A DNA stretch of 64,000 nucleotides from positions 1 through 64,000 of the forward strand of contig NZ_VCKY01000017.1 in NCBI RefSeq assembly GCF_005889735.1, written 5' to 3'. The stretch's first letter is position 1. Each line of letters opens with the position of its first letter. Below the pieces are notes generated by a model. That model made no database searches, was not told the DNA's origin, and saw only the letters and a program-made list of their open reading frames with translations. Positions 52,075-60,155 of this stretch are shown piece by piece. Both the position numbers and the translations under genes were made by a program. Origin of the DNA: Nonomuraea turkmeniaca (GTDB lineage Bacteria; Actinomycetota; Actinomycetes; Streptosporangiales; Streptosporangiaceae).

Positions 52075-53253
52075 GTGAAGTCTCCAGCATCTTTCAAGAA
52101 GGCCGCGGACTGGGCCCTGCCGTACTGGACCAGAGGCCCGGCGGGGCGTGAGACGCCGCAGGATCTGTTCAGGGTGCTCTACCTCGGCTGGCTGGCGGCG
52201 TTCACGCTCAAGGTGCTCGGCTCGGCCTGGGACGTCTCGTGGCACTTCAAGTGGCTGCGCGACGACCTCGCCCCGCCGCACCTGCTCAACTCCGCCGGCA
52301 CGGTCCTCGCCCTCGCGCTGACGATCATCCACGGCTACACCGGCTACGGCGTCGACAAGGCGGCGCTCAGGACGATCCAGTGGGGCACCGGGATCTTCCT
52401 CGTCGCGGTCCCGCTCGACCTGATCAACCACCGCGTCAACGGGCTCGACATCACTTCGTGGAGCCCGTCGCACATCATGTTGTATGTTGGAACGTTCTTC
52501 ATGATCGCCGGCGTGATCCGCGGCTGGTTCATAGGGGCGCGGCCGGGCCGGGAACGCACGGTCGTGCTGGGCGCGTTCTTCGCGTTCTTCCTGGAGAACG
52601 TGCATTTCCCCGAGCAGCACCAGGAATACGGGATCCTGTCGATCGGCGCCTGGGACAACAAGGCCGTCTACGCCGAGCAGATCCTGCTCCAGTTCGCCGC
52701 CGACCAGATGGGGCGGCCGGTGGACCGGACGATGATGACCGGGTTCGCCCTGCCCGTCCCGGACTTCCTCTACCCGGTCTACGCGGTGGTGGCCGGGCTG
52801 TCGGTGCTGGTGGTGGCGCGGTTACTGATCGGCAGATTCGGCGCGGCCACCCTCGTCGCCGCCGGTTACGTGGGGTTCAGGACGCTGATCTGGCCGCTGC
52901 TGACGTTCACCGGGTTCCCGCCGTCGGCGGTGCCGTTCTTCCTGGTCGTGGCCGGGCTGCTGGTGGACGTCGCGTTCCTGGTGCGGATGCCGGCGGCGCG
53001 CGCCGTGCTGGGGGCCGCCGGCGCCACCGCCGCCGCCTACGGCACGCTGGTGGCGCAGAGCACGATCATGGGCCCGGTGTACGGCGCCATCAAGGGCCAG
53101 GAGGGGCTGCTGGGCGCGCCGCCCCTGGCCACGTCGTCCGCCCTCTGGGCAGGGCTGGGCCTGCTGGCCGTCTGGCTGGCCGTCGAGTGGCTCGCCGGGA
53201 AACGCGACCTTCAGCCGATCGAGGCCCGCGTGATCGCCACCGCCACCCCGTAG
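52075..53253 (+). CDS. Polytopic membrane protein of unknown function beside copC/copD
   Basis: 392 residues from GTG 52075; an in-frame ATG at 52024 that overlaps the preceding stop would add 17. About nine or ten membrane spans, with aromatic and His residues near them: WDVSWHFKWLRDD, LAPPHLLNSAG, IIHGYTGYG, INHRVNG, SPSHIMLYVG and ENVHFPEQHQE. The histidines at membrane edges could bind metal or heme. I do not recognise a named family. It converges on copD with a 43-bp overlap of coding sequence. Copper handling is a positional guess only. Confidence 0.85.
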   Translation: MKSPASFKKAADWALPYWTRGPAGRETPQDLFRVLYLGWLAAFTLKVLGSAWDVSWHFKWLRDDLAPPHLLNSAGTVLALALTIIHGYTGYGVDKAALRTIQWGTGIFLVAVPLDLINHRVNGLDITSWSPSHIMLYVGTFFMIAGVIRGWFIGARPGRERTVVLGAFFAFFLENVHFPEQHQEYGILSIGAWDNKAVYAEQILLQFAADQMGRPVDRTMMTGFALPVPDFLYPVYAVVAGLSVLVVARLLIGRFGAATLVAAGYVGFRTLIWPLLTFTGFPPSAVPFFLVVAGLLVDVAFLVRMPAARAVLGAAGATAAAYGTLVAQSTIMGPVYGAIKGQEGLLGAPPLATSSALWAGLGLLAVWLAVEWLAGKRDLQPIEARVIATATP

Positions 53254-54242
53254 GCCAGGCCCATCACGGCCACCTCGGCCGCCGCCCACCCCACCAGGGC
53301 GGTGGCCCGCCCCTGGCGTACGGCGGGCAGCAGACGGAAGCGGATGTGCGCGGCCAGCGGCACCAGCGACGCCATCAGCAGCGTCTTGACCACGAGCAGC
53401 ACCCCGTATGGGCTGGTCACGATCGCGCCGGGCAATGTCACGCCCGGCGTCAGCGCCATCGTGCCCAGCCCGGTGATCAGACCCGACAGGCCCACCATGA
53501 GCAGGCACACCGTCGCCATCCTGGAGAACTTCGGCAGGACCACGGCCAGGAGCTCCCTGTGCGGCGCCACGAACACGGCCGTCGCCACCAGCCCGCCCGT
53601 CCACGCCGCCGCGCCTATCACGTGGATCTCCATCGAGACCATGAGGGGGTCGTGCCAGACGGAGTTGACGGCGTGCCCGGTGACCGGGATCGGCAGCAGC
53701 CCGAACAACGCCACGATCACCCGCAGCTCGGCCGGCACCTTCTCGCCGAACCGCACCGCCATCAGCCCGATGCCGGCCGCCGCCAACGCGCACGCCGCGC
53801 TGAACAGCAGCCCCTGACCCGTGCCGACGTCGCTGACATACGCGGCGATCATCCCGAACGTCGGCACGCCGCCGGGGTTCAGCTCGGCCGCCTGGAACAC
53901 GATCGTCAGCAACGCGCAGATCGCCCACGCCCAGGCGGCCGTCACGGCCAGCTGCCGCACCCTGATCAGCACCGGTTCCGTACGCTCGGGATCGTCGAAC
54001 CCGAGCAGCTTGGGCAGCAGACTCAGCCCGACCACCGCCACCGCGGCCACGTCCAGCAGCACCCGCACGATCGGCAGCCCGGCGGACACGATGGGGCTCG
54101 GCATGGGGATGCCGGGCACCGGCTCCTGACCCGTGAACGAGCTCGCCGCCACGGCCGCGACCACCGCGCACACACCGAACGCGCCGGCCACGAGCCGCCC
54201 GCCGACGCGCTGCCGGGGGAGCGGCGGAGCGCTGACCGTCAC
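53211..54242 (-). CDS. copD: CopD-domain copper transport membrane protein
   Basis: 343 residues with eight to nine spans. CopD features: GQGLLFSAACALAAAGIGLM, PVTGHAVNSVWHDPLMVSMEIHVIGAAAWTGGLVA (His-rich loop with H-x-x-x-x-x-x-W-x-G), and MVGLSGLITGLG with PYGVLLVVKTLLMASLVPLAAH. Known role: copper import across the membrane together with CopC. The start overlaps the copC stop (ATGA), so the pair is coupled. Its 3' end overlaps the converging membrane gene by 43 bp. Confidence 0.92.
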   Translation of the reverse strand: MTVSAPPLPRQRVGGRLVAGAFGVCAVVAAVAASSFTGQEPVPGIPMPSPIVSAGLPIVRVLLDVAAVAVVGLSLLPKLLGFDDPERTEPVLIRVRQLAVTAAWAWAICALLTIVFQAAELNPGGVPTFGMIAAYVSDVGTGQGLLFSAACALAAAGIGLMAVRFGEKVPAELRVIVALFGLLPIPVTGHAVNSVWHDPLMVSMEIHVIGAAAWTGGLVATAVFVAPHRELLAVVLPKFSRMATVCLLMVGLSGLITGLGTMALTPGVTLPGAIVTSPYGVLLVVKTLLMASLVPLAAHIRFRLLPAVRQGRATALVGWAAAEVAVMGLAYGVAVAITRASIG

Positions 54243-54877
54243 GACCGCGTCCTTTCATCCCCGGGCACATGGACGTCGGCCGCCGCGCCGAGTCCGCCGG
54301 CCGGGGCGGAGCGGCGGAGGGCCACGGCCGTGCCGGCGGCCAGCACCAGCAGCGCGCCCACGATCCACACCACCGCCATCCCGGCCCCGCCGTTCGCCGC
54401 CGCCTCGGCGGCCTCCGCGCTGGAGCCTTGGGCGGTCTCCCCGGCGGCGGCTCCGGGGGCATCGGCACCCGGCCGACCGGCCGCGACCCCGGAGGCGTCT
54501 GCGGCCAGCCCGAAGGTGATCTTCCCGGTCACCGGATGTCCGTCGGCCGACAGGATGCGGTACCCCACCACGTACGACCCCCCGGCCCGCAACGGCTTGA
54601 CCTTCACCGACACCCGCTCGGCGGCGACCACGGCCGCCCCGTCGGCCCACGACGACCCGTCCGCCCCCGTCACCCCCACCTGCGCGTACCCTTGCCGCAC
54701 CGCCTGGTCGAACACCAGCGTCACCCGCTCGGGCGAGGCCGACAGCGTGGCCCCGTCCTTGGGATCGCTGCCGATCAGCACGTTGTGTGCCTGCGCCGCC
54801 GGCGGGAGGACCCCCACCGCGGCGCAAGCGAGCAGCAGGACCGTAAGTAGCCGCCTCAAAACCTCGAAGCCTTCCAT
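54239..54877 (-). CDS. copC: CopC-domain copper-binding protein with C-terminal membrane anchor
   Basis: 212 residues. The signal peptide ends at AQA-HN, giving a mature N-terminal His as needed for Cu(II) binding. SADGHPVTGKITF supplies the other ligands (Asp, His). Then an Ala/Gly-rich linker and one membrane span (AVVWIVGALLVLAAGTAVALRR). The annotated ATG 54877 is kept, but TTG 54859 (with GGAAGG upstream) may be the true start. It delivers copper to CopD, encoded by the coupled next gene. Confidence 0.92.
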   Translation of the reverse strand: MEGFEVLRRLLTVLLLACAAVGVLPPAAQAHNVLIGSDPKDGATLSASPERVTLVFDQAVRQGYAQVGVTGADGSSWADGAAVVAAERVSVKVKPLRAGGSYVVGYRILSADGHPVTGKITFGLAADASGVAAGRPGADAPGAAAGETAQGSSAEAAEAAANGGAGMAVVWIVGALLVLAAGTAVALRRSAPAGGLGAAADVHVPGDERTRS

Positions 54878-54906
54878 CGAACGAACATCCGAACGTCAAG
54901 GACATA

Positions 54907-54916
54907 GGACATGTCC
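54907..54916. promoter_or_regulatory. GGACATGTCC palindrome in the copC / methyltransferase divergent promoter
   Basis: Perfect 10-bp palindrome in the 62-bp gap between copC and the divergent methyltransferase. TATATG at 54925-54930 would serve as a -10 for a leaderless methyltransferase mRNA starting at ATG 54940. The palindrome does not resemble CsoR sites known to me. Confidence 0.4.
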
Positions 54917-54939
54917 CGAACCCGTATATGGTCCCACTC

Positions 54940-55704
54940 ATGAAGGACCTGTTCGGCGGCGCGGCGCCGTACTACGCCAGATACCGGCCGGACCACGGCG
55001 ACCAGGCCATCGACCACCTGGCCACCACGTTCGGCCGGGGCAGCAGCGTGCTCGACCTCGGCTGCGGCCCGGGAACGGTGGCGATCCCGCTGGCCCGCCA
55101 CGTCCGCGAGGTCACGGCCGTCGACCCGGACGAGGAGATGCTGGCGGAGGGCAGGCAGCTGGCCGCGAATGTCCCCAACATCCGCTGGTTGCGCGGCGAC
55201 TCCACGATGCTGCGCACGTTCCCGCCGTTCGACCACGTCGTCATGGGGAGGTCGTTCCACTGGATGGACCGCCGCACGGTGCTGGCCGAGCTGGACGAGC
55301 TGCTCCCGCCCGACGGCGTCGTGGCGCTCATCGGCCCCGGCCGCCACGGCGCCGAGGAGCCGGGGGAATCAGCGATGCAGCGCGTACGCGAGGAGTTCGC
55401 CATGGGCCCGATGACGGCCACGAACTCCTTCCAGGCGACCGGCGAGCACCACCAGGACGTGCTGGCGACCTCGCCCTTCTCCGACCTGGACTCGACCCTG
55501 TACGAACGCCGTCTCACCTACGACTTGGACGCCGTCATCGGGCTGCAGCTGTCCTACTCCTACACCGCCCCGGCCCGCCTCGGCGACCGGCTGGAGGCGT
55601 TCGTCCAGGCGGCCAGGAGCGCGTTGCTGGCGAGCAACCCCTCGGGCAGGTGGGAGCACGTGACGGTGACCGAGGTCCTGATCGCCCGGCGCGCCCCCGC
55701 CTGA
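54940..55704 (+). CDS. Class I SAM-dependent methyltransferase
   Basis: 254 residues from ATG 54940; ATG 54928 is in frame but overlaps the probable -10. Motifs: FGGAAPYYARYRPDHGDQAI at the N-terminus, SVLDLGCGPGTVAIPLARHVREVTAVDPDEEML (motif I and strand-2 Asp), DSTMLRTFPPFDHVVMGRSFHWMDR (motif II) and PPDGVVALIGPG. The HWMD feature is typical of the Trm/UbiE-like family acting on small molecules. Substrate unknown. Only a six-base gap to the converging diiron oxygenase. Confidence 0.93.
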   Translation: MKDLFGGAAPYYARYRPDHGDQAIDHLATTFGRGSSVLDLGCGPGTVAIPLARHVREVTAVDPDEEMLAEGRQLAANVPNIRWLRGDSTMLRTFPPFDHVVMGRSFHWMDRRTVLAELDELLPPDGVVALIGPGRHGAEEPGESAMQRVREEFAMGPMTATNSFQATGEHHQDVLATSPFSDLDSTLYERRLTYDLDAVIGLQLSYSYTAPARLGDRLEAFVQAARSALLASNPSGRWEHVTVTEVLIARRAPA

Positions 55705-55710
55705 GGCCGG

Positions 55711-56685
55711 TCAGCGCGGTTCCGCCCAGATGCCCATGGCCCGCCAGATCCGCCGGGTGAGTGCGTTGACCAGCCCGAGCTCGGCACAGAGCTCCCGCGT
55801 CCTCCCGACCGAGTCGCGGATCTCGTTCTTCGCGGCCGTGTTCCGCAGGTAGACCTCGGACACCACGTTCGACGGAATCCTGAAGTGCTTGATCATCGCC
55901 AGTGGTGGTGCCAACATGATGCGCGCCATCACCCCGAGAATGATCGGCGCGGCGAACCCGAGCATGAGACGCCGGTGCACGGGCATCCTGGGCACCCGGT
56001 CACGCAGGTAGTGCCGGGCGAACGAGATGTGCCTGGCCTCCTCGGCGATGTGGATGCGCATGATCGTCTCTTCCAGCGGGTGGTGCGCCCGCTCGTCCTT
56101 CAGCACCTTGCGCTGCACGTGGTCGATCGGGTCCTCGCCGCCCAGCACGAACACGAAGAACAGCTCGGTCGAGATCAGCGGGATCCACGGCGCGACCTGG
56201 GCGACCGCCGACAGCGGCCCGGGCATGCCGCGGATCGGCATGCCGGTACGGTTCACGAACTCCTGGAACATCATCCCGTGATGTCCCTCTTCGATGGTCT
56301 CGTGGTAGACGTACCGGAACTCCGGCGAGCCGTTCGGCAGCCGGTAGGCGTAGTTGAGCAGGCCGCGCTTGAGCAGGTTCTCGAACTGCAGCCCGACCTT
56401 CATGGCGGTGGCCACTCGCCACAACCCGATCGCGGCGCGCACCTCGGGGGGACGGCTGCGGTACCAGGGATGGCCGCCCAGCTTGTCCACCTCGGGCAGT
56501 TCCCACCGCGGATCGGCCGGATCCACCAGGAACTCCGGGTCGTCCCACGGGATGTCCCGGTAGGGCTCCCAGTGTTTGTCGACCGACGCCTTCGAGAGGC
56601 GTTCGATGACCGCTTCGTAGGCGCTGCGGCCGGCGACCCGGTGGTCGCCTTCCCTGGCGTCGGTAGAGCTCGGTGCAGGTGTCAT
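55711..56685 (-). CDS. AurF-like diiron oxygenase
   Basis: 324 residues from ATG 56685, preceded by GGAG; longer starts lack support. The ferritin-like diiron ligands appear in order: FENLLKRGLLNYAYRL, YVYHETIEEGHHGMMFQEF (E-x2-E-x-HH), LKDERAHHPLEETIMRIHIAEEARHISFARHYL (E-x-x-x-H and E-E-x-x-H). This is the PF11583 family of p-aminobenzoate N-oxygenase AurF and relatives, which oxidise aryl amines to nitro compounds or carry out other oxidations. It follows a TetR regulator by 64 bp on the same strand; no biosynthetic partners are near. Confidence 0.9.
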   Translation of the reverse strand: MTPAPSSTDAREGDHRVAGRSAYEAVIERLSKASVDKHWEPYRDIPWDDPEFLVDPADPRWELPEVDKLGGHPWYRSRPPEVRAAIGLWRVATAMKVGLQFENLLKRGLLNYAYRLPNGSPEFRYVYHETIEEGHHGMMFQEFVNRTGMPIRGMPGPLSAVAQVAPWIPLISTELFFVFVLGGEDPIDHVQRKVLKDERAHHPLEETIMRIHIAEEARHISFARHYLRDRVPRMPVHRRLMLGFAAPIILGVMARIMLAPPLAMIKHFRIPSNVVSEVYLRNTAAKNEIRDSVGRTRELCAELGLVNALTRRIWRAMGIWAEPR

Positions 56686-56749
56686 CGCGTGCACTCCTCT
56701 CCTCGCCAAGCAATTGTACGAAGCGTCCAATAACTCGGGAAGAGTGGTG

Positions 56750-57349
56750 TCACAGCTTTTCGGGCGACACCCCGAGCTCGTTCGCCACGGCCTCGCGGAT
56801 GAGCACGTTGACGCGGCGCCGTGACAGCGCCCTGGGATGCACGTGCGTCTGGATCGCGAAACCGTCGATGATCGCGAGGATCCGCCAGGCCGCCCCGTCG
56901 GGGTCGGGGCAGTCGAATTCGCCGCACTCCACGCCGGCTTCGATGATCGCGCGCAGCAGCAGGCGACCCCGTGTGTCGATCCGCCGCGAGATCTCCTCCA
57001 GGTCCGGGCTGCGCATCGCCTCCGCCCACGCGTCGATCCACAACCGCCAGTCCTCCGTCGGAATGGCGGGGGAGGAGAGCCTGAGCAGGGTGGCCAGCCG
57101 TTCGCGCGGTGTGCCCGTGGAACGTTCGACGTCGTCGAGCGCGTTCATGCGGAGGCGGGCCGCGTACGTGAAGGCCTGTGCGAACAGGCGTTCCTTGTTC
57201 TCGAAATGGTAGAAGAGCAAGGCCTGGCTGACGCCGGCGGCTCTGGCGATGTCGATGGTTCTGGTATGGCCGAACCCTTGCTCCGCGATCACCTCGCAGG
57301 CCGTCTTGAGAAGATCCTCACGCCGTAATCGGCTGAAACCGGATGTCAC
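56750..57349 (-). CDS. TetR-family transcriptional regulator
   Basis: 199 residues from GTG 57349; an in-frame ATG at 57445 adds a non-conserved, Lys/Arg/Gln-rich stretch and is less likely. The TetR HTH is SRLRREDLLKTACEVIAEQGFGHTRTIDIARAAGVSQALLFYHFENKERLFAQAF. A helical ligand domain with a BetI-like C-terminal region follows (RLWIDAWAEAMRSPDLEEISRRID, WRILAIIDGFAIQTHVHP). It probably represses itself and the diiron oxygenase downstream. Confidence 0.92.
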   Translation of the reverse strand: MTSGFSRLRREDLLKTACEVIAEQGFGHTRTIDIARAAGVSQALLFYHFENKERLFAQAFTYAARLRMNALDDVERSTGTPRERLATLLRLSSPAIPTEDWRLWIDAWAEAMRSPDLEEISRRIDTRGRLLLRAIIEAGVECGEFDCPDPDGAAWRILAIIDGFAIQTHVHPRALSRRRVNVLIREAVANELGVSPEKL

Positions 57350-57492
57350 TGCGAGCAACTCTTGCTTCTGATCATGCCGTTTGTGGGACAAACCGGACGT
57401 CAAGCGCCTCTGTTTCGGCCGGTCCACTCCTCCTTCGGTGATCATGGTATCGACTCGGTCGAAAACCCTTTCATTCCCGTTTCCGGGTCCGG

Positions 57493-58830
57493 TCAGTCCT
57501 TTCTGATCGGCATTCGCAGCACGAATCGGGCACCCGTGTCAGAGTCCTCGATCGTGAGCGTGCCACCGTGGGCTTCCGCGATCTCACGGGCGATGGGCAG
57601 CCCGAGCCCGGTGCCGCCGGCGTCGCGGCTGCGTGCCGCGTCCAGCCGGGCGAAGCGCCTGAAGACCACCTCGCGGAGCTCCGGGGCGATGCCCGCCCCG
57701 TCGTCGAGGACCTCCAGCACGGCCTCGCCGTCCCGCCGCACGGTCACGGTGATCGTGCTCTCGGCGTGCCGCTCGGCGTTGTCGAGCAGATTCGTCAGCA
57801 GGCGGGCCAGCCTGAGCCGGTCACCCAAGACGATCACGCCGGTCCGCAGCCTGGTGACGACCCGCTTCGAGCGCGGCCTCGCGGTCTCGGTGGCGCACAG
57901 CTCGGCCAGGTCCACGGGGGTGCGCGGTCCAGGGGAGCGGGCGTCGAGCCTGGCCAGCGTCAGCAGGTCGGTGACGATGTTCTGCAGCCGGTCGAGGCTG
58001 GTCAGCAACTTGGTGCCGGCCTCCCGCCAGTCGGTCTCGTCCGGGGACAGCAGGGCCTCCTCCAACTCGGCGCGCATCGCGGTGATCGGGCTGCGCAGGT
58101 CGTGCGAGGCCTCGGAGGTGAATCTGCGCTGCTGCTCCATCGAGTCCTCGAGCCGGGCGAGCGTGCGGTTCGCGGCCTCCGCGAGGGCCTTGATCTCCTC
58201 TGCGTTCTCGGGGACGGGCACACGCATGCTCAGATCGCCGGCGGTGATCTCGGAGAGCCGATCCGTGATCACGTTCACCGGCTGGAGCGTTCTGGCCACC
58301 ACTCTGGACACGCCGAACCAGGCCAGCGTGACCAGTGCCACGGACATGCCGGTGAGGAAGGCGAGCACGGCCGGGTGGACGTACCAGGGCACCATGGAGC
58401 CGAAGGCGTAGACCAGCCAGTCGCCCTCCGGCTCGTACACCCGCAGGGCGATCAGGACCTGGCACTCCCTGGAGAACTGGGGCAGGTCGCAGATCATGCC
58501 CACCCGGTCGGTGTTGTCCGCGTCGGGGGCCATTGTGGTCAGGCGAGGGGCGCCGGAGAGGTTCGGCGTCGAGGCCACTACGCGGCCGTTGGCGTCGACC
58601 ACCTGGAGTCCCTGCAGGTCCATGGAGAGGATGGTGGGGAGCTCGCCCGTCCTGATCAGGTGCACCGCGCGCAGGGCGGCGCTGATCACCTCGTTCCTGC
58701 GGATGTCGACGGCGCTGCTGTGCACCGCCCACAGCAGGAGCGCGCTCATCGCCAGGCACAGCAGCGCCATGGCGACGGCGGCGAACAACGCCAGCCGAGT
58801 GCGGATGGAACGGGCCAGCCGTGCGATCAC
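57493..58830 (-). CDS. Sensor histidine kinase (no adjacent response regulator)
   Basis: 445 residues from GTG 58830, preceded by GGAGGGAGAGG. Two membrane spans (about 15-37 and 152-172) flank an extracytoplasmic sensor of about 115 residues with two cysteines (MICDLPQFSRECQ), which could form a disulfide. Then come HAMP, the dimerisation domain with phospho-acceptor His in SEASHDLRSPIT, and HATPase_c with N-box LLDNAERHA, G1 DDGAGIAP and G2 GGTGLGLPIA. Usually encoded with an OmpR-type partner; none is present here, so it is an orphan. Confidence 0.93.
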   Translation of the reverse strand: MIARLARSIRTRLALFAAVAMALLCLAMSALLLWAVHSSAVDIRRNEVISAALRAVHLIRTGELPTILSMDLQGLQVVDANGRVVASTPNLSGAPRLTTMAPDADNTDRVGMICDLPQFSRECQVLIALRVYEPEGDWLVYAFGSMVPWYVHPAVLAFLTGMSVALVTLAWFGVSRVVARTLQPVNVITDRLSEITAGDLSMRVPVPENAEEIKALAEAANRTLARLEDSMEQQRRFTSEASHDLRSPITAMRAELEEALLSPDETDWREAGTKLLTSLDRLQNIVTDLLTLARLDARSPGPRTPVDLAELCATETARPRSKRVVTRLRTGVIVLGDRLRLARLLTNLLDNAERHAESTITVTVRRDGEAVLEVLDDGAGIAPELREVVFRRFARLDAARSRDAGGTGLGLPIAREIAEAHGGTLTIEDSDTGARFVLRMPIRKD

Positions 58831-58988
58831 ACCTCTCCCTCCGTAATCAGATGATCACACTAGGTGGCTTTGCATCCAATTAGCGGAGATTCCGGGATAA
58901 ATCAGCTTAAAAGACCAGCAGAGCAATGCTCTATGCGTGGTGCGGCCGTCTGATTAGAGTAAGTGGACACTGATACCAAGGAGTCGAC
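58831..58988. promoter_or_regulatory. Divergent promoter region upstream of the acyl-CoA dehydrogenase operon
   Basis: 158 bp between the histidine kinase and the operon. It holds an inverted repeat AGAGC-AAT-GCTCT at 58920-58932 and an AT-richer stretch (58870-58915). The operon start GTG 58989 has the ribosome site AAGGAG five bases upstream. The dyad is an operator candidate for an unidentified regulator. Confidence 0.45.
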
Positions 58989-60155
58989 GTGGACCTTGCT
59001 GAGTATCGGCGTGCCGCCAGAGCCTGGCTCCAGGAGAACACTCCGACGGGCGAGCCGCCCGAGGGGGACGGCATCACACGGGCCAAGGAATTCATGGCCA
59101 AGCTCTACGACGCCGGTTATTCGGGCATCATCTGGCCGAAACAATGGGGTGGTCAAGGACTGACGCTGGCGGAGGAGCGCGCGTTCGCCGCCGCGGCGCG
59201 GGACTTCGCCCTCCCCACATACGTCTTCTCGATCGGCCTCGGCATGACCGGCCCCACGCTGGTGGACCGCGGCACCGACGCACAACGCGAGCGTTTCCTC
59301 CGGCCGCTGCTGCGCGGCGAGGAGATCTGGTGCCAGCTGTTCTCCGAGCCGGGTGCGGGCAGCGACGTGGCCAGCCTGCAGACCAGGGCGGTCCACGACG
59401 GGGGCCAATGGGTCGTCAACGGCCAGAAGGTATGGACGTCGGTCGCCCACCATGCCGACTGGGGCCTGCTGCTGGCCCGCACCGACGTGGACGTGCCCAA
59501 ACACCAAGGGCTCACCATGTTCGTGGTGGACATGCATCACCCGGGTGTGACGGTCAGGCCGCTCAAGGACATGTCGGGCAGGGCCAACTTCAACGAGATC
59601 TTCTTCGACAACGTGACGATCCCCGACGAACATCGCGTGGGCGAGGTCAACGACGGCTGGAGCGTGGCCGTCACGACGCTGCTGCACGAGCGGCTGTCGA
59701 TCTCGGCCGGCGTCGGCATGGGCGGGCAGAAGGACCATCCGGCCTCGCTGGAGGCGCTGCGCCAGACCGTGGACACCAGCGACCCGCTGGTCCGCGACCA
59801 GCTTGTCGAGCTGCACATCCGCAGCCGCGCGCTCGCGCTGTTCAACCAGCGCCTGGCCCAGGAGACCGAGGCCGGGATCTTCCCCGGCGCCCGCGGCAGC
59901 GCGGCCAAGCTGCTGCTGGCCGAGCTGACGTTGTTCCAGGCGGACCTGGCCACCCAGCTGGTCGGGCCGGAGTCCGTGCTGGCCGATCACCCGCTGGCCC
60001 AGGCGATCTCCCTGGCTCCGGGCATGGCCCTGGGCGGCGGCACCAACGAGATCATGCGCAACATCGTGGGTGACCGGGTGCTCGGCCTGCCGCCAGAGCC
60101 CCGCGTGGACAAGACCGTGCCGTTCAAGGACCTGAAGGTGGGGACGCAGGCGTGA
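58989..60155 (+). CDS. Acyl-CoA dehydrogenase
   Basis: 388 residues from GTG 58989 with AAGGAG upstream. FAD-dependent fold: YSGIIWPKQWGGQGLTLAEE, CQLFSEPGAGSDVASLQTRA (the FAD/acyl-CoA-binding signature), GQKVWTSVAHHADWGLLLART, and the C-terminal GGGTNEIMRNIVGDRVLGLP. It is one of two adjacent dehydrogenases, overlapping the second by GTGA, an arrangement typical of heteromeric FadE pairs that oxidise bulky acyl-CoAs such as sterol side chains. The specific substrate is unknown. Confidence 0.94.
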   Translation: MDLAEYRRAARAWLQENTPTGEPPEGDGITRAKEFMAKLYDAGYSGIIWPKQWGGQGLTLAEERAFAAAARDFALPTYVFSIGLGMTGPTLVDRGTDAQRERFLRPLLRGEEIWCQLFSEPGAGSDVASLQTRAVHDGGQWVVNGQKVWTSVAHHADWGLLLARTDVDVPKHQGLTMFVVDMHHPGVTVRPLKDMSGRANFNEIFFDNVTIPDEHRVGEVNDGWSVAVTTLLHERLSISAGVGMGGQKDHPASLEALRQTVDTSDPLVRDQLVELHIRSRALALFNQRLAQETEAGIFPGARGSAAKLLLAELTLFQADLATQLVGPESVLADHPLAQAISLAPGMALGGGTNEIMRNIVGDRVLGLPPEPRVDKTVPFKDLKVGTQA

